NCBI GenBank assembly: GCA_030685235.1
Contig: MU839088.1
Location: 124,001-188,000 of the forward strand
Source of the DNA: Copromyces sp. CBS 386.78
Lineage: Eukaryota > Ascomycota > Sordariomycetes > Sordariales > Sordariaceae
Direction: 5' to 3'
Length of the DNA stretch: 64,000 bases
The notes beneath the pieces were generated by a model that was not told the DNA's origin, made no database searches, and saw nothing but the letters and a program-made list of their open reading frames with translations. Positions 45,601 through 56,441 of this stretch are shown one piece after another. The stretch's first letter is position 1. Every line of letters begins with the position of its first letter. Both the position numbers and the translations under genes were made by a program.

Positions 45601-48289
45601 GGTTCAGCAGGGAAAACTTGGTGTACTCCGAGTCAATCGGAACTGCGGCCTCGACGTTTCGGTAAACAATGACGAAAATCTTGACGCCTTCCTGGGCCTT
45701 TCTCTGGAGCAGACGATCGAGACGCCATTTTTGACTAATACAAGCGGGGCGCCTCATGTAGAGTTCTGGACTCAGCCACCAGTCGTGAATGTAGATAACG
45801 TCCTTGGCCATACTGATAGCTCTTGAGACGTTCCACATGTAGTCCCGACCGTCGACCAGCCATTGGGCGAATACGCCCGTACGAACAGGCGCATAACTTC
45901 CGAATCGATTCCGTTGATGCCATGGCGTACTTTTGAGCATCTCCAGAATAGAATCCTCGAACTGCTGTATGAGATGCTGGCTGGACGAGAACAGCTTGAT
46001 CTTCCTCTCCGAGGTCATGATCTTGAGAGTATGGTGGTTGGAGGACTTGGACTTCTTCTTGCCCGTGGTAAGGTCGAAATTCTCGAGGTCCTCCTCGCCT
46101 TCATTGCCGTTTGCCGTGAGGTATTTATTCTTGTCCTTCTTAGAAACAATGTTGAACTTGGGGTCGACAAGATAAACGTCGTATATGTTCATGTTTTCCG
46201 GGGATTCGACACAGACAATATAACTCTGACGAACAAGGAACCACTTCTTGCTGTGCCTAGCAATAACCTTGCCCGGCGTCAGGACCCTCCGGAAATCGAG
46301 TCCCTTGGAGGACTGGATGTGGAGGTAACACTCCTTGCCGTGATAGCTTCCCTCGGCAGCAAGGCGGACTCCAAGAGCAGAAAGTTCCAAGAATCGACAG
46401 AGGCGGTTGCTGTCTGCCCGGAACATGAGCCAACGAACCATCTCTTGCAAATACTTCTCCAGAATCCTCTGCTGCTGTTCGATGTACTTCCTCTTCTTGG
46501 CGGCGGCGTCAAGAGCCATTTGATTCAGGTCACCCTTTGAACCCAGGGCCGAGTTCTTGCGACGTCCACCGAAAGCACCCATGCGAGACCTCTTTTTCCG
46601 TACCTGCGGCCTGCCATTTTCCTCAACATCAGTGCCCTCAACAGCCGTTTCCCCAGCAGTGGCCTCTCCGGCGGGATCTTCGAGTATACGAGGGGGCTCA
46701 AGTGGTTCTTGTCCCTCCTCGTCGTCCTCCAAGCCTCTTACTGCGCGCAAGTAAGGGAAAGCCGAAATAGGGAAATTTGGCTGTTTGGGTCGAACACCAC
46801 CCTCTGGCCGGTGTATCGTCAGCTTGTCCTTAGGGGGGTTGATCTTGTATTTGAAGTGGAGATTCATGATCTCTTTTATGTGACGTTTGACCGTCCACTT
46901 CATTTGGCTGGGGCCACTGCCGTACTCAAGCTCAATGGTAAACAGCACATGTCTCTCGCTGTCTTTGCCGGGAAGAGGCGCACTGTCCTTGATCCGGAGT
47001 CTCAGCTGTTCGAGAAGGACAGGGATTCTTTTGTTTCCATGTTCGTCGCGCTGGATCATACTGGCGAACATCAAAACAGCCGGTGTAACTGCGGTAAGCT
47101 CGGCCATGAGCTCAGCAGACTTGAAATAGTCGTATTGGTCGTCCCTTTTCTGTCGTAACAGGCGCAAAGTGCTTTTGACTTGTCGCCATTTCTGAGCACC
47201 AAAAGTTGCAGCCCTTTCCGTGCCAAAAAAGGGCCTCCTCGGAGTGGCATCACCGTCAGAAGCCCCACCGCCGAGGTTGGAGAAGCGCCGAAGATGCTGA
47301 CCGATCCTACGGGGAGATTCAAGTTCGTCGCCCTCACCATCCGGCCGATTTGACATCCACAGATTCGTCCTTCTGTTGATTCGCTGTCTGGCGATCTGAT
47401 CCCTGCCTTCACCCTCGGAAAGGCCTCCACGGTCTCCAATATCCGATAATGTGGAACGGCGTATAAACCCGAAGCGGGCATGTCCACCGGGTGTGGTCGG
47501 CTCTTGCTCGATTCGAGGTGTGTTTGGAGTCGAGAACGATTCGAACTTTGGTCGCCTGATCCGTCTCTTTTTCTTTTGTCGAATCTGTGACTCCCCTACT
47601 CTCTCGTCGGCAGTCTCCTCTGCGTCGGCATCTTCGTCGCTGCGGTCGTCGACTGATCGGGGAGGACGGTGGCGTGACACGGTTGGGGAGCTAGCTGTCG
47701 AGTTAACCTCGGGGGGGTAGCTTGGAGACTTGAAAGTCTGGGAGGTACTGGGGCCGGCGAGCTCCTTCAACTTGGTCATGAAGCTGGACCCTCGAATCCT
47801 GTTCATGGTATCTTTGTGATCCCATGAGCCATGGCGCTCGTGGTGTATGACGGGTGGGGGTTCGAGGACGACATCATTGTTGGCAAACTGTACGCTGCGC
47901 TCGGAGTAGGGTACTTCGGAGGGGCCTGTGCCAGTTGTCGGAAGGGTCGAGGGGACGGAGGAGCGATTAGTGGTTGCGTTGACATCTTGAAGCGGCAGCC
48001 AGGCGGGCGGCCCTTGGTCCGGTGCGGGAGAGACACCGTCGGGGTGTGGTTGACCTCCGTTCAGGTAGTCGGAGGCGGACGGGCTGTCATTAGCTCTCGG
48101 TGTCCTCGGAGAGCTCACCTTGGTCGCAAAGTCGAATTGGTCGGAGCCGATGGGTGATGGAACGCCAAACACTTGGGCCTGGGTGATTGTCGGCAGTTCC
48201 TCAAGGGTCCCTGATTGCAGAACACTCTCTTTGCGCGGATGTGTTGGCACAGGCAGACTGGTCGAACTGGATCGGTTCGGGTCGGCCAT
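42632..48289 (-). CDS. pld1: Phospholipase D1 (Spo14/PldA type)
   Basis: A single open frame of 1885 residues. Residues 1-400 are disordered and basic. A PX domain starts at about 447 (LFTIELEYGSG) and runs to about 610, followed by a PH-like domain (about 680-800, with KKWFLVRQSYIVCVES). Both HKD catalytic motifs are intact: His920-x-Lys922-x4-Asp927 (HEKLVIVD) and His1226-x-Lys1228-x4-Asp1233 (HAKCIIVD), the latter followed by IGSANINERS. The family hydrolyses phosphatidylcholine to phosphatidic acid and choline at membranes, and PX/PH give phosphoinositide dependence. About 270 residues at 1290-1560 and a long Asn/Thr/Ser-rich tail after 1640 are low complexity, making it longer than yeast Spo14. 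The extreme C-terminus (LVQFPYDWL) is again conserved-looking. No intron is needed. Confidence 0.95.
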   Translation of the reverse strand: MADPNRSSSTSLPVPTHPRKESVLQSGTLEELPTITQAQVFGVPSPIGSDQFDFATKVSSPRTPRANDSPSASDYLNGGQPHPDGVSPAPDQGPPAWLPLQDVNATTNRSSVPSTLPTTGTGPSEVPYSERSVQFANNDVVLEPPPVIHHERHGSWDHKDTMNRIRGSSFMTKLKELAGPSTSQTFKSPSYPPEVNSTASSPTVSRHRPPRSVDDRSDEDADAEETADERVGESQIRQKKKRRIRRPKFESFSTPNTPRIEQEPTTPGGHARFGFIRRSTLSDIGDRGGLSEGEGRDQIARQRINRRTNLWMSNRPDGEGDELESPRRIGQHLRRFSNLGGGASDGDATPRRPFFGTERAATFGAQKWRQVKSTLRLLRQKRDDQYDYFKSAELMAELTAVTPAVLMFASMIQRDEHGNKRIPVLLEQLRLRIKDSAPLPGKDSERHVLFTIELEYGSGPSQMKWTVKRHIKEIMNLHFKYKINPPKDKLTIHRPEGGVRPKQPNFPISAFPYLRAVRGLEDDEEGQEPLEPPRILEDPAGEATAGETAVEGTDVEENGRPQVRKKRSRMGAFGGRRKNSALGSKGDLNQMALDAAAKKRKYIEQQQRILEKYLQEMVRWLMFRADSNRLCRFLELSALGVRLAAEGSYHGKECYLHIQSSKGLDFRRVLTPGKVIARHSKKWFLVRQSYIVCVESPENMNIYDVYLVDPKFNIVSKKDKNKYLTANGNEGEEDLENFDLTTGKKKSKSSNHHTLKIMTSERKIKLFSSSQHLIQQFEDSILEMLKSTPWHQRNRFGSYAPVRTGVFAQWLVDGRDYMWNVSRAISMAKDVIYIHDWWLSPELYMRRPACISQKWRLDRLLQRKAQEGVKIFVIVYRNVEAAVPIDSEYTKFSLLNLHPNIFVQRSPNQFKKNQFFFAHHEKLVIVDHDIAFVGGIDLCFGRWDTPQHPVTDDKPTGFEPDSYNLPKDAEHCQMFPGKDYSNPRVQDFVRLHEPYEEMYDRSKVPRMPWHDIAMQVVGQPARDLTRHFVQRWNYVRRGRKPTRPTPFLLPPPDCSREELEAAGLNGTCEVQMLRSASTWSIGIDETEHSIQSAYVKMIEESDHFVYMENQFFVTSTETLNVKIVNRIGDALVERAIRAHEKGEDWRAVIIIPLMPGFQNEVNDQDGTSVRLILQCQYRSICRGEHSIFGRLKAAGINPEDYIQFFSLRQWGKLKNNTLTTEQLYIHAKCIIVDDRIALIGSANINERSMLGNRDSECAAVVRDTDMIWSTMGGKPYQVGRFAHTLRLRLMREHLGLDTDEIQEEERQAELDEAEARAEMEQRTEHHMEHPSLEHGDFSDDSEDSMIPESSSRRRRSSHMSSHIPPSTPPPPQLPRHRAHSFNHDVEMQELPRPDSKGKSVAGREGHGHGHAGERHRREVEGLGPDHWKAAQMQGIDEGRDSVVVNGREVLVHDIAAEGKGTLDSPHEPHELRTRPHDAASPSDSIGNEYMPPMPPFNRRTTEQLGLPRANQLPVLPVVDDTDIGGPPVQITANGTLSHSQMAMNIELANIDKDCMRDPLNPVFYDDVWSRVAENNTKIFRRVFHIMPDSAVTNWAEYKEFKANEREFKKQFEGGKTSEEVSEKNAVAAEHGQTSAGAGISAPGPAQLTKSLTEKLVTPVSKLGGGGDKGARERTGSTTTMDEKDHARKAQTFPLDAEKAAMLAASQNNGERPPTATPKDSADSNQHNDTWASGIFLSANHTTNNNNNKERHATFSNNQDPHPPQTSASGNSTTTMADHSNASPHTNGSAAAVSSDNTATASATGTNGAGVKPTASTRQQRRRANTSRSKRGYNPFDAQTLNPAEAEETLRLTQGTLVQFPYDWLVTEENNGNWLFQVDQVAPLQI

Positions 48290-49824
48290 GGCGGAATATG
48301 GGCGGTTGACGGTTGGTGGTCAGCCTACTGGGGAACTGGTGAAGTATGGTGTTGTTCTTGTTGTTGATGTTGGGAAACCCGGACGATCTTTTGAAGGAAG
48401 AAGGTGCAAATCCTCGGTAGCGAAACATGCCGTGGCTCACAAGTATTCGGCGAATTTGTTACAGTCGTGGGAAAGTGGTTTAAACCCTCCAGGGGCTCGA
48501 AGACGGCGGTCAACTTTTTGTTGGAGACGATGATCGGAATTGCTGAGTGGTCGGGTTGGGGCCGAACGAGCCAACGACTGGGAGGAGAGCGGTAGGGTGG
48601 TTCCAATTGAACCAACAGGGCTGGTGAAACACAACAGATGGCGGCGTGGCTAGGTAGTAGGAAAGGTGATTATTCCCGGGCTAGTCTAAGGTGTAAGTTC
48701 GAAGATACACTCGGGGTTAGGGGGGGAGGTCGAAGTAGAGAAACCTTGGAAGATTGAAGAGGAGTGGAGGTGCAAACTGTAGGTAGGTATTACACAGCGG
48801 GCAGCATCCCCGTAAAGAGTAGGCGCAAAAAGGGGCAGGGCGGGGGGAAGAGGTCAAACTGGGAAGTTATTGTTATTGGCGCGCGTCTGTTAGGTAAGGT
48901 AGAGGTAGGTACTGCCCGTGTTATCCCGTTGTCCGGTAACGGTAATTATTCGTTGTGGCGTAACGTTGAGTTCTCTTGCAGTTATTCTCTCAGCTAGGTA
49001 GGTCTTGACAGTTACCCCCATTGTACGTCAATGTTGGAAAATTGAAAAACGTGCGTGTGTACCTAGGTGTGTTTCAGTCAAAGTGGTAAGACGAATGATC
49101 CCGTCCCGTCACGCTGCAAGGTAGCGCAGTGCTCCGCTATGAACCAAGGCGCTGCAGCTGGACTGCTGGAGAATGAATGGGGTTTGTCAATTTAGGTTGG
49201 AGTGGATATGCAGGCACGGTCCTCTGAATTGCAGAAGCTATACCCAACAGGGTTACTTACACTACCTATCTTAGTATGTATAACACCTGGATCCATCCAA
49301 CGGGAGCCAGCCACTCATGAGGTGGAGATGGATGTCTCTGCAAGTGCCCCTCTCCCACGCAGCAGCTGCCACTCTCAGTGTCACTGTAGCGACAGCGACA
49401 GCCATGGCAGCAACAACAGTGCCGGTCGGTGATGGGCTGTTATTGCCAACTGAATGTTTGGTTGTTTTCCCGTCCAGGTAGCCCCAAGATTGGACGGTAT
49501 CAATGAAGAGCCGTGTAGGTACCTCTACCACTGGGGTCTGGACTCGGGGGTTCCAGGCTCGCGAGACCCAGCGTCTGCCCCTGGTGATTTCCCTTGTACC
49601 ATAGTGTACGCAGTGCTGTGTAGTGCCCGTTCACAGCTTCCATCCCGCCGTCCGTCGCGTCGACGCGGAACTTTAGCGTAGCGGTGGAGAACGTGCTTTG
49701 CATGTGGGGAACTCCCGTGCTCTGCTGACGTCCTTTGTGTTGTGTTTACTGATGCTCCCTCCGCTTTTGTCCCGATTGCAACAATTTCCGCCTGGAGGTC
49801 TCGTGCCTCGTTAATGCCACCACC
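48290..49824. promoter_or_regulatory. Shared divergent region, PLD1 / gamma-tubulin
   Basis: 1.5 kb between opposing starts, with no ORF having a recognisable domain. The part next to PLD1 is probably a long 5' leader. No named operator was identified. Confidence 0.55.
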
Positions 49825-51409
49825 ATGCCCAGGTACGCGTCCCCGCCCCAACGCCCAACTTATCGACCTATCACTAACAACAGAAAACAGAGAAATAATA
49901 ACCATCCAGGCCGGCCAGTGCGGCAACAGCAGTGAGTGCCCAATCAGCCTGATGAGCCAGTCGACCTTGATTCAGTCTTGCAGCTGGACGCGCAATCGCT
50001 AACACTATCAAGTCGGAAGCCAGTTCTGGCAGCAGCTGTGTCTGGAACACGGCATCAGCCAAGATGGAACCATCGAGGACTTTGCGACCGAAGGCGGCGA
50101 CCGTAAAGATGTCTTCTTCTACCAGAGCGACGATACGCGATACATTCCCCGCGCCATCCTAATCGATCTCGAACCACGAGTCATCAATACCATTCAGACT
50201 GGATCCTACCGGAACATATACAACCCGGAAAACTTCTATGTGGGCAAGAGCGGTCTTGGTGCGGGCAACAACTGGGGTGATGGTTACCAGACAGGCGAGC
50301 AGGTACATGAGGAGATCATGGAGATGATTGAGCGCGAAGCCGACGGCAGTGACTCCCTCGAGGGTTTCATGATGCTACACTCCATCGCCGGTGGTACAGG
50401 ATCAGGATTGGGCTCTTTCCTACTCGAGCGACTGAACGACCGTTTCCCCAAGAAGATCATCCAGACATACTCGGTTTTCCCCGACACGACCAGCGCCGGC
50501 GATGTTGTCGTGCATCCTTATAACAGTTTGCTTGCGATGAGGAGGTTAACCCAGAATGCCGACTCGGTAGTGGTGCTTGACAATGGCGCCTTGTCGCACA
50601 TTGCCGCCGACAGACTACACGTACAAGAGCCCTCGTTCCAACAGACCAACCAGCTCGTATCGACCGTCATGTCCGCCAGCACCACCACCCTCCGATACCC
50701 AGGCTACATGCACAACGACCTGGTCAGCATCCTCGCGTCCTTGATCCCGACTCCTCGATGCCACTTCTTGATGACATCGTACACGCCCTTCACGGGCGAC
50801 CAGGTGGAACAGGCAAAGACGGTGCGCAAGACGACGGTCCTCGACGTGATGAGACGATTGCTGCAGCCCAAGAATCGCATGGTGTCTACTGTACCCGGCA
50901 AGAAGAGCTGCTACATCTCCATCCTGAACGTCATTCAGGGCGACGTGGACCCGACGGATGTGCACAAGAGTCTGCTCCGTATTAGGGAGCGTCGGCTTGC
51001 TACGTTTATTCCCTGGGGTCCCGCCAGTATTCAGGTGGCACTGACCAAGAGGAGTCCCTACGTGACTATGGCACATCGTGTCAGTGGTTTGATGTTAGCT
51101 AACCATACTAGTATTGCCACGGTACGTTGACTGTTGGTGTATTGACAAGATGGATGATTAGACTGACAATTCTTCACACAGCTCTTCAAGCGCATCGTCA
51201 GGCAGTACGATGGTATGCGGAAGCGCAACGCCTTCATGGAAGCCTACAAGAAGACGGCACCGTTCTCCGAGAATTTCAACGAGTTTGACGAAGCCAGGGA
51301 GGTCGTCATGGACCTCATTGCCGACTATGAGGCTGCCGAAGACGCCAATTATCTCAACCCAGACCTTGGCGAAAACACCGCGGCCGACACGGACAAGAGG
51401 ATGGCTTGA
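49825..51409 (+). CDS. tbg: Gamma-tubulin
   Basis: Four exons, 49825-49832, 49891-49931, 50013-51121 and 51182-51409, give 461 residues. Introns are 58, 81 and 60 bp, each with a CTAAC or CTGAC branch site. Exon 1 is only 8 bp and exon 2 is 41 bp. Together they restore the conserved N-terminus [23 protein letters not shown] reading alone would start at residue 83. The GTP-binding tubulin signature [10 protein letters not shown] is present, as are [17 protein letters not shown] and [13 protein letters not shown]. Gamma-tubulin caps and nucleates microtubule minus ends at the spindle pole body within the gamma-tubulin complex and is normally essential. The C-terminus is acidic. Confidence 0.96.
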
Positions 51410-52618
51410 GTCTTGAGAGAGACAGATTTGTTTTCGACCATGGGTAGGATCTTGAGAGATAGCAGGCATACCTCTTTTTTTATTAGGCTAAGGCGATATC
51501 ACGACCTAATTGTTATTCGCAGGCGTTATTGGGCAGGAAGGGAAAACCAGGAGGAAGGTGTTGGCGTGCGTTTTGTATCATTTGCCATGTTGTTGATAGA
51601 TTGCAGCAGCATCTTCGATCAAGCCCCCAAATCCTGCATAACCTTTGAGTTGGGGTTTATAAGGAACCTTGGATTGACAAGTTTTCAACAATTGACAAGT
51701 GGCTGCGTGGTCAAGCGGTGTGGTGCGCTGCGCTCTCTTTGCACATTGAGGGTTGCGTACCACATGCTAGGTCGAGCGCTCCCGGCTATCAAAGGCGGCG
51801 GAGCAATCCCTAGAAGCATGTTAAAGCTGGCGTCTTCGGGCTACGCATTAATAGGGCTCTTCTACTCCCTTCCAGTTTTCGTGACGTCTGCCGTTCGATC
51901 CTGCCCTTGTCCTCTTTTTTTGCACTTTTTTTTCTTTCTTTCTTTGTTTCTTTATTCTTTTGATTTTTTCCGCACTCAATATAATGCGATGTATAACGTG
52001 GTTTGTTTCTATCGGATGCTATTTATCTTCAAGCAAAAAGTGAAATAGTGTCAATGAAGCTATCACAAGATCTTGGCACTGTTTAGCGCCTTCACAACCC
52101 ATTGGCGACAAGGGTCATCTGCGTTTAACTTACCATGGTAGGAACGCAACGACTGAAATGCACGCATGTCCTTGTCAACCTCGGGCTGACGATTACCTTA
52201 TCAAGACCGAGCAAATTGTATTATGCCTTTGCTCAACACAGATGGTTGCGAGAATTCGAGATGCAAAAGGTCTGAGATGACATGGTCATCCAGCGCAGAA
52301 AGAGAGGAGTCGCTCACATGGAGTTTCCTTGTTGCTCCCACTTCCCCAGAAAGAGAAAGAAGCTGTGGCCAATGGAAAGCGAGCTTGTCTCAATGATCAA
52401 AAGCTCCAGCCTTATTCGACGCCACAAAGTGGATCACTGTGTAGAGGCGAATGTCGCGGACAACCATTAGCTAAGCCGCAGCATCACTCAGGTCGCTGTG
52501 TAACCGCAGAAGCGGGACGACGTCGATATCATTACTGCGATCTTGGGTTTGCGCATTTGCCCCGTCCGGTCTCGACCCTCTCCCCTCGCTCTCATTGCGA
52601 CAATCGATATTTCCCAAC
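51410..52618. other. Intergenic region, gamma-tubulin 3' flank and complex I promoter
   Basis: 1.2 kb. An ORF of 211 codons (51413-52048) overlaps the gamma-tubulin stop region and is probably chance 3' UTR. A pyrimidine-rich tract at about 51,905-51,970 (TTTCTTTC type) is the main visible feature. No tRNA fits here; the segment near 51,700 lacks matching acceptor and T arms. Confidence 0.55.
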
Positions 52619-53638
52619 ATGTTGTCTTCGGTGAGGACAGGCGCCTCAATGGCTCTTAGAGGTGGGTGAAGCTCTTGTCTCTTTTTCGACTTGTTCATCC
52701 TCTGTACGATGCGAATGGAAGTCGACGGCTCGCGCGCGAGTCATTCAATAACTGCCCGCTCCATCACGAATCTCCGCCCACCACGATAGGAACTCCAGCT
52801 GACGATAAACCCAACCTATCCACAGCCCGGCCGACTGTCGCTGCCCAGGTCGTTCCCTTCCGCATCGCTTCGGCTTCCATCTCCTCGTCTTCCCGCAAGG
52901 ACGCCACGGGCGCCGTCGCCCCCGTTGGCGCACAGCACGGTGGCATCGCCAGGCGCGAGCGCAGAGAGGTTCCTCTTCCCAGCCAGGAGGGCACCAAGGG
53001 CGCCGTTCAATATGCTCTGTACGTTGCCTTATGAGGGCTCCACGAACTCCACACCCGTTCATGACATCCGGACAAGGATATCCCCTATCATGACTATATT
53101 CTCCACAACAACAACAACAACACCACAAACACCAAGACAGCAACAACCGCAACCGCAGCATTACCACTAACATGTTACAATCAATAGCACAACCATCGAC
53201 AGCATCGTCAACTGGGCCCGCCAATCCTCTCTCTGGCCCATGACCTTCGGCCTCGCCTGCTGCGCCGTCGAGATGATGCACCTCTCGACCCCGCGGTACG
53301 ATCAAGATCGCCTGGGCATCATCTTCCGTGCTTCCCCGCGTCAGTCGGACGTGATGATCGTTGCCGGCACATTGACCAACAAGATGGCGCCCGCCCTGCG
53401 CCAGGTGTACGACCAGATGCCCGACCCGCGCTGGGTCATCAGCATGGGCTCGTGCGCCAACGGCGGCGGCTACTATCATTACTCGTACAGCGTCGTGCGT
53501 GGCTGCGATCGCATTGTCCCCGTTGATGTCTACGTCCCTGGGTGCCCGCCTACGTCTGAGGCGCTCATGTATGGCATTTTCCAGCTGCAGAGGAAGATGC
53601 GGAATACAAAGATTACTCGGATGTGGTATCGCAAGTAG
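52619..53638 (+). CDS. nuo19.3: NADH:ubiquinone oxidoreductase PSST subunit (19.3 kDa / NDUFS7)
   Basis: Three exons, 52619-52661, 52826-53018 and 53188-53638, give 228 residues. Introns are 164 and 169 bp, with donors GTGGGT and GTACGT and branch sites CTGAC and CTAAC. Exon 1 supplies the start of the mitochondrial presequence, [14 protein letters not shown]. The four ligands of iron-sulfur cluster N2 are Cys103 and Cys104 ([10 protein letters not shown]), Cys168 (GSCANGGG) and Cys198 (VPGCPPT). The subunit lies in the peripheral arm of complex I at the quinone site, where N2 reduces ubiquinone. A long ORF through intron 1 gives a false N-terminus. The processed protein would be about 19-20 kDa. 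Confidence 0.95.
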
Positions 53639-54851
53639 GTTGTTACTACTGGGGGGTATCTGCTTTGCCTGGTTATGGGGGTAACTCTTGGTTTGCAAGA
53701 CGAAGAAGGAGGCAGAGAGGTTATGTGAGGGGATGAAGGGTGGCAAAAACCGGAAGAACAGGACGGTTAGAATGTGATGGACGGACGGAAGAGCTCGAGA
53801 ACAGCGGCTCATGGGAAAGGAAATTCAGCCAGTGGAAATTAGACAAGATGTATTATGCTCAAAGTTGGCGTCTTGCTTTTCCTTCTATATCCTTCAAAAA
53901 GTTCGGCTATGAACTAGACAGGACAGAGATAGAGGAATACTCTGCTCCTCTGCATTCCAGGTTGAGATGGCTGCCCATATGGTTCCGCTCCTTGTGCCTA
54001 TACCTGAACCAGGTCTGGAACCTGAACTTAAACATAAACCTGAACCGAAACCTGATTAGAACCTGGACTTGAACCTGAATCTGAACCCTGATGATCTTGA
54101 AACCAAGATCAAAGATTCACCTCTAACGTCAAGCGTCAACTCTATTCCCACGTCGGGCCCTCAACTCCATTCCGGGGTCAGCGCTAGTAGACTTGACTTT
54201 GACCTCCAGTCGTCAAACCGTCATGTCCTCCGACCCCTTAGAGGCATGCTTCCAGTCTCAGCCTAGACTCTTGAGATCTATTCCGCCTCCGCGGCTTTAT
54301 CAAGCAAATAAAGACATTCAAACAAGCTTAAGTAGTGCGAAACGGCATTGAATCGCCGTAAGAATAAATCGAATACGTTACGGTCAATGCAAATCACACC
54401 TTGGGTATAATATTTGTCGCACATATGCAAGCGTTGTAGCCATACCTTTTGACCGGACCTAAAAAACATATTTTGAGTTAAAAAAAGAACCAATCCCACA
54501 TAGAAATCTGACCGACAATGTGTTTCCATCCTATTACAACGCATAAATACATATCACGGTTTCGTAACGGCCCTGCCTACCTAACCATTGCAACAAAAGC
54601 GGTAGTAAATTGCCCATGCTCGGTTTATTCTTCCGACCATCATTCCTTCTAGTACGAATTAACCCAATTTACCAACTCGCTCACAATATGTATATCTACG
54701 TCGACTTCATGTGCATCTTTCAATTTCCCATCATCCATTCTTCATTTCTTATTACCCACACCTGTCATACCTGCCTGCCACATCTCATCATCTCTCCCTT
54801 CCTGAGCAGCAGCAACAGCAGCAGCAGCAAAGAGTCCTCTTCCTCAAGCCC
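53639..54851. other. Convergent 3' region between complex I subunit and nitronate monooxygenase
   Basis: 1.2 kb between facing stops, with no supported gene. It includes an AACCTG-type hexamer repeat (annotated separately) and AT-rich 3' UTR-like sequence near 54,300-54,780. Confidence 0.6.
54002..54092. repeat. Degenerate AACCTG hexamer repeat
   Basis: About 12-14 imperfect copies of (A)ACCTG(A) spread over 90 bp. They give alternating Asn-Leu codons in one frame, but no gene is supported around them. Confidence 0.8.
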
Positions 54852-55038
54852 TTAAGCAGCAAAACCCTGAATCTTCTTAATCCTCTGCTTGGCCTCCTCC
54901 CTCAACTCCCTTACGATATCTCCAGCCGGCTTTTGATCCTTCACCAGACCAACGGCGGTTCCTCTGTACATGGAACATAATCCAATTAAGTTAGCCAACT
55001 TCATCCAGTCCGTAGTTGTCTTATTGCAGGGTATGAGG

Positions 55039-55073
<35 letters not shown>

Positions 55074-56441
55074 ACTTACGCCCAAGTAACAGTCCGCGAG
55101 TTATCCCCCGCGCTAGCAGCCTCCTTGAACTTCTTGATATTTTCTTCAAAGGGGAGACCGGCGGCGTGGTCATCGTACGAAGCACCGCGGACGGCTCGGC
55201 CGTCGTAAACGTTGTGCCAGATTTTGGTGCTGTTGATTTGGTCGTGGAAATCGGACCTGGTAAACGGTTGTTAGTGGGCTGTTGGATTACCTGATGGTTT
55301 AGAGTGTGACTAACTTGACGGTGTTGAGACCACCATCGGTTGTCTCGAGAATGAGCTTCCTGCGGAATTCGGGGGTGGCAGCTTCGGTTGCTACGATGAA
55401 CTGAAGGTGCTCGTGTCAGTGTTTGTTGCCAACCACATGATGATATGGGAGGGGATAACGTGAAGAACGTACTCGAGTACCCAACACAACACCCTCAGCG
55501 CCTATTAACCATTTTCGTTAGGACATCACCATCATCCATATCCTCAGAATCACCCATCCCCATCTCCTTCATTCACCCCTCAACCTCAACTTCTCAAGAA
55601 AAGAAAAGAAGAAGAAAAAACTCACCAAGACCCAAAGCACTAGCAACCCCCCTCCCATCCGCCACCCCACCCGCCGCCACAACCACCACCTCCCTCCCCT
55701 TAAACTCCTTCTCGATCATATCCACCACCTCCGGCACCAGACTCACAATCCCGCTCCCCTTAGCAAGTTGATGCCCGCCCGCATCGATGCCCTGAGCAAC
55801 AATCACATCCGCGCCATCCTGCACCGCCTTCCTCGCATCTTTGACCGTGCCCACCTGGAAGAACACCACGAACCCCGAAGCGTGGAAAGCCTCGATTAGT
55901 TGCTTTGCTGTCCCTTTTGCTCCCGGCTCGCTGGAGGCTTCGAAATCAGGATCGTTGGCGAACAGCCACACCGCTTGCGGGGAGTGTTCCTGTAGGATGG
56001 GGAGGACGGTGTCGGTGATGTGTGGCACCGAGACAGTGTGGGTCAGGAGGAGGCCGACGCCGATGGAGGGGAGAGGTGTTAGGGGGCGGTCGGCGAGGTC
56101 GAGGGCTTTGCGCGCTAGGGTGAGTTCGTTGGAAAGTGTGGTCAGTTGGGGGGAATTGGGGCGGAAGTCGAAGCCGCCTCCTACGAAGCCTGTAGTTTGG
56201 TGTAAATATGTGGGCATTTTGGGTGAAGATGGGATGAAGTGACTAGATGAAAGGGGAAAACGAGGTACGAACCAATACCACCAGCCTTGGATACCTCGGC
56301 CGCCAGAGTACCGTTGGCGATGCCGTACATGGGGGCGCTGATGATGACGGGGTTCTTGGTGGTGGGGAACCAAGAGTTGAGCATGGTGAGGGCCGTCTGG
56401 GCGGATTCCTCCTTCTTGCGGCTGTGGCCTGGGAAATGCAT
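54852..56441 (-). CDS. ncd-2: Nitronate monooxygenase (2-nitropropane dioxygenase, ncd-2-like)
   Basis: Six exons, 56273-56441, 55626-56189, 55473-55501, 55315-55400, 55080-55256 and 54852-54963, give 378 residues. All five introns are GT-AG (83, 124, 72, 58 and 116 bp). Exon 3 is a 29-bp micro-exon that encodes AEGVVLGTR and restores the GTR motif found in the family. The start MHFPGHSRKKEE and the length agree with the Neurospora crassa enzyme as I recall it. An FMN-binding TIM barrel is indicated by NPVIISAPMYGIANG, AQGIDAGGH and VVVAAGGVADGRG. The enzyme oxidises alkyl nitronates to carbonyl compounds and nitrite, or detoxifies propionate-3-nitronate. The last intron holds 33 consecutive A (T on the coding strand) beside its donor. 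Confidence 0.93.
55039..55071. repeat. 33-bp poly(A) run inside an intron
   Basis: A pure A homopolymer on the plus strand, lying 7 bases inside the donor of the last nitronate monooxygenase intron. It reads as poly(U) in the transcript. Confidence 0.95.

Noticed and set aside
51690..51790. tRNA-like string GCGTGGTCAAGCGGT
   Set aside because: It resembles an A box, but no matching T arm, acceptor pairing or canonical B box follows.
51413..52048. 211-codon ORF after gamma-tubulin
   Set aside because: It starts four bases after the gamma-tubulin stop, has no domain and ends in a pyrimidine-tract-encoded Phe/Leu string; more likely 3' UTR.
52745..53812. 355-codon minus-strand ORF
   Set aside because: Antisense shadow of the complex I subunit, which has intact cluster ligands and splice sites.
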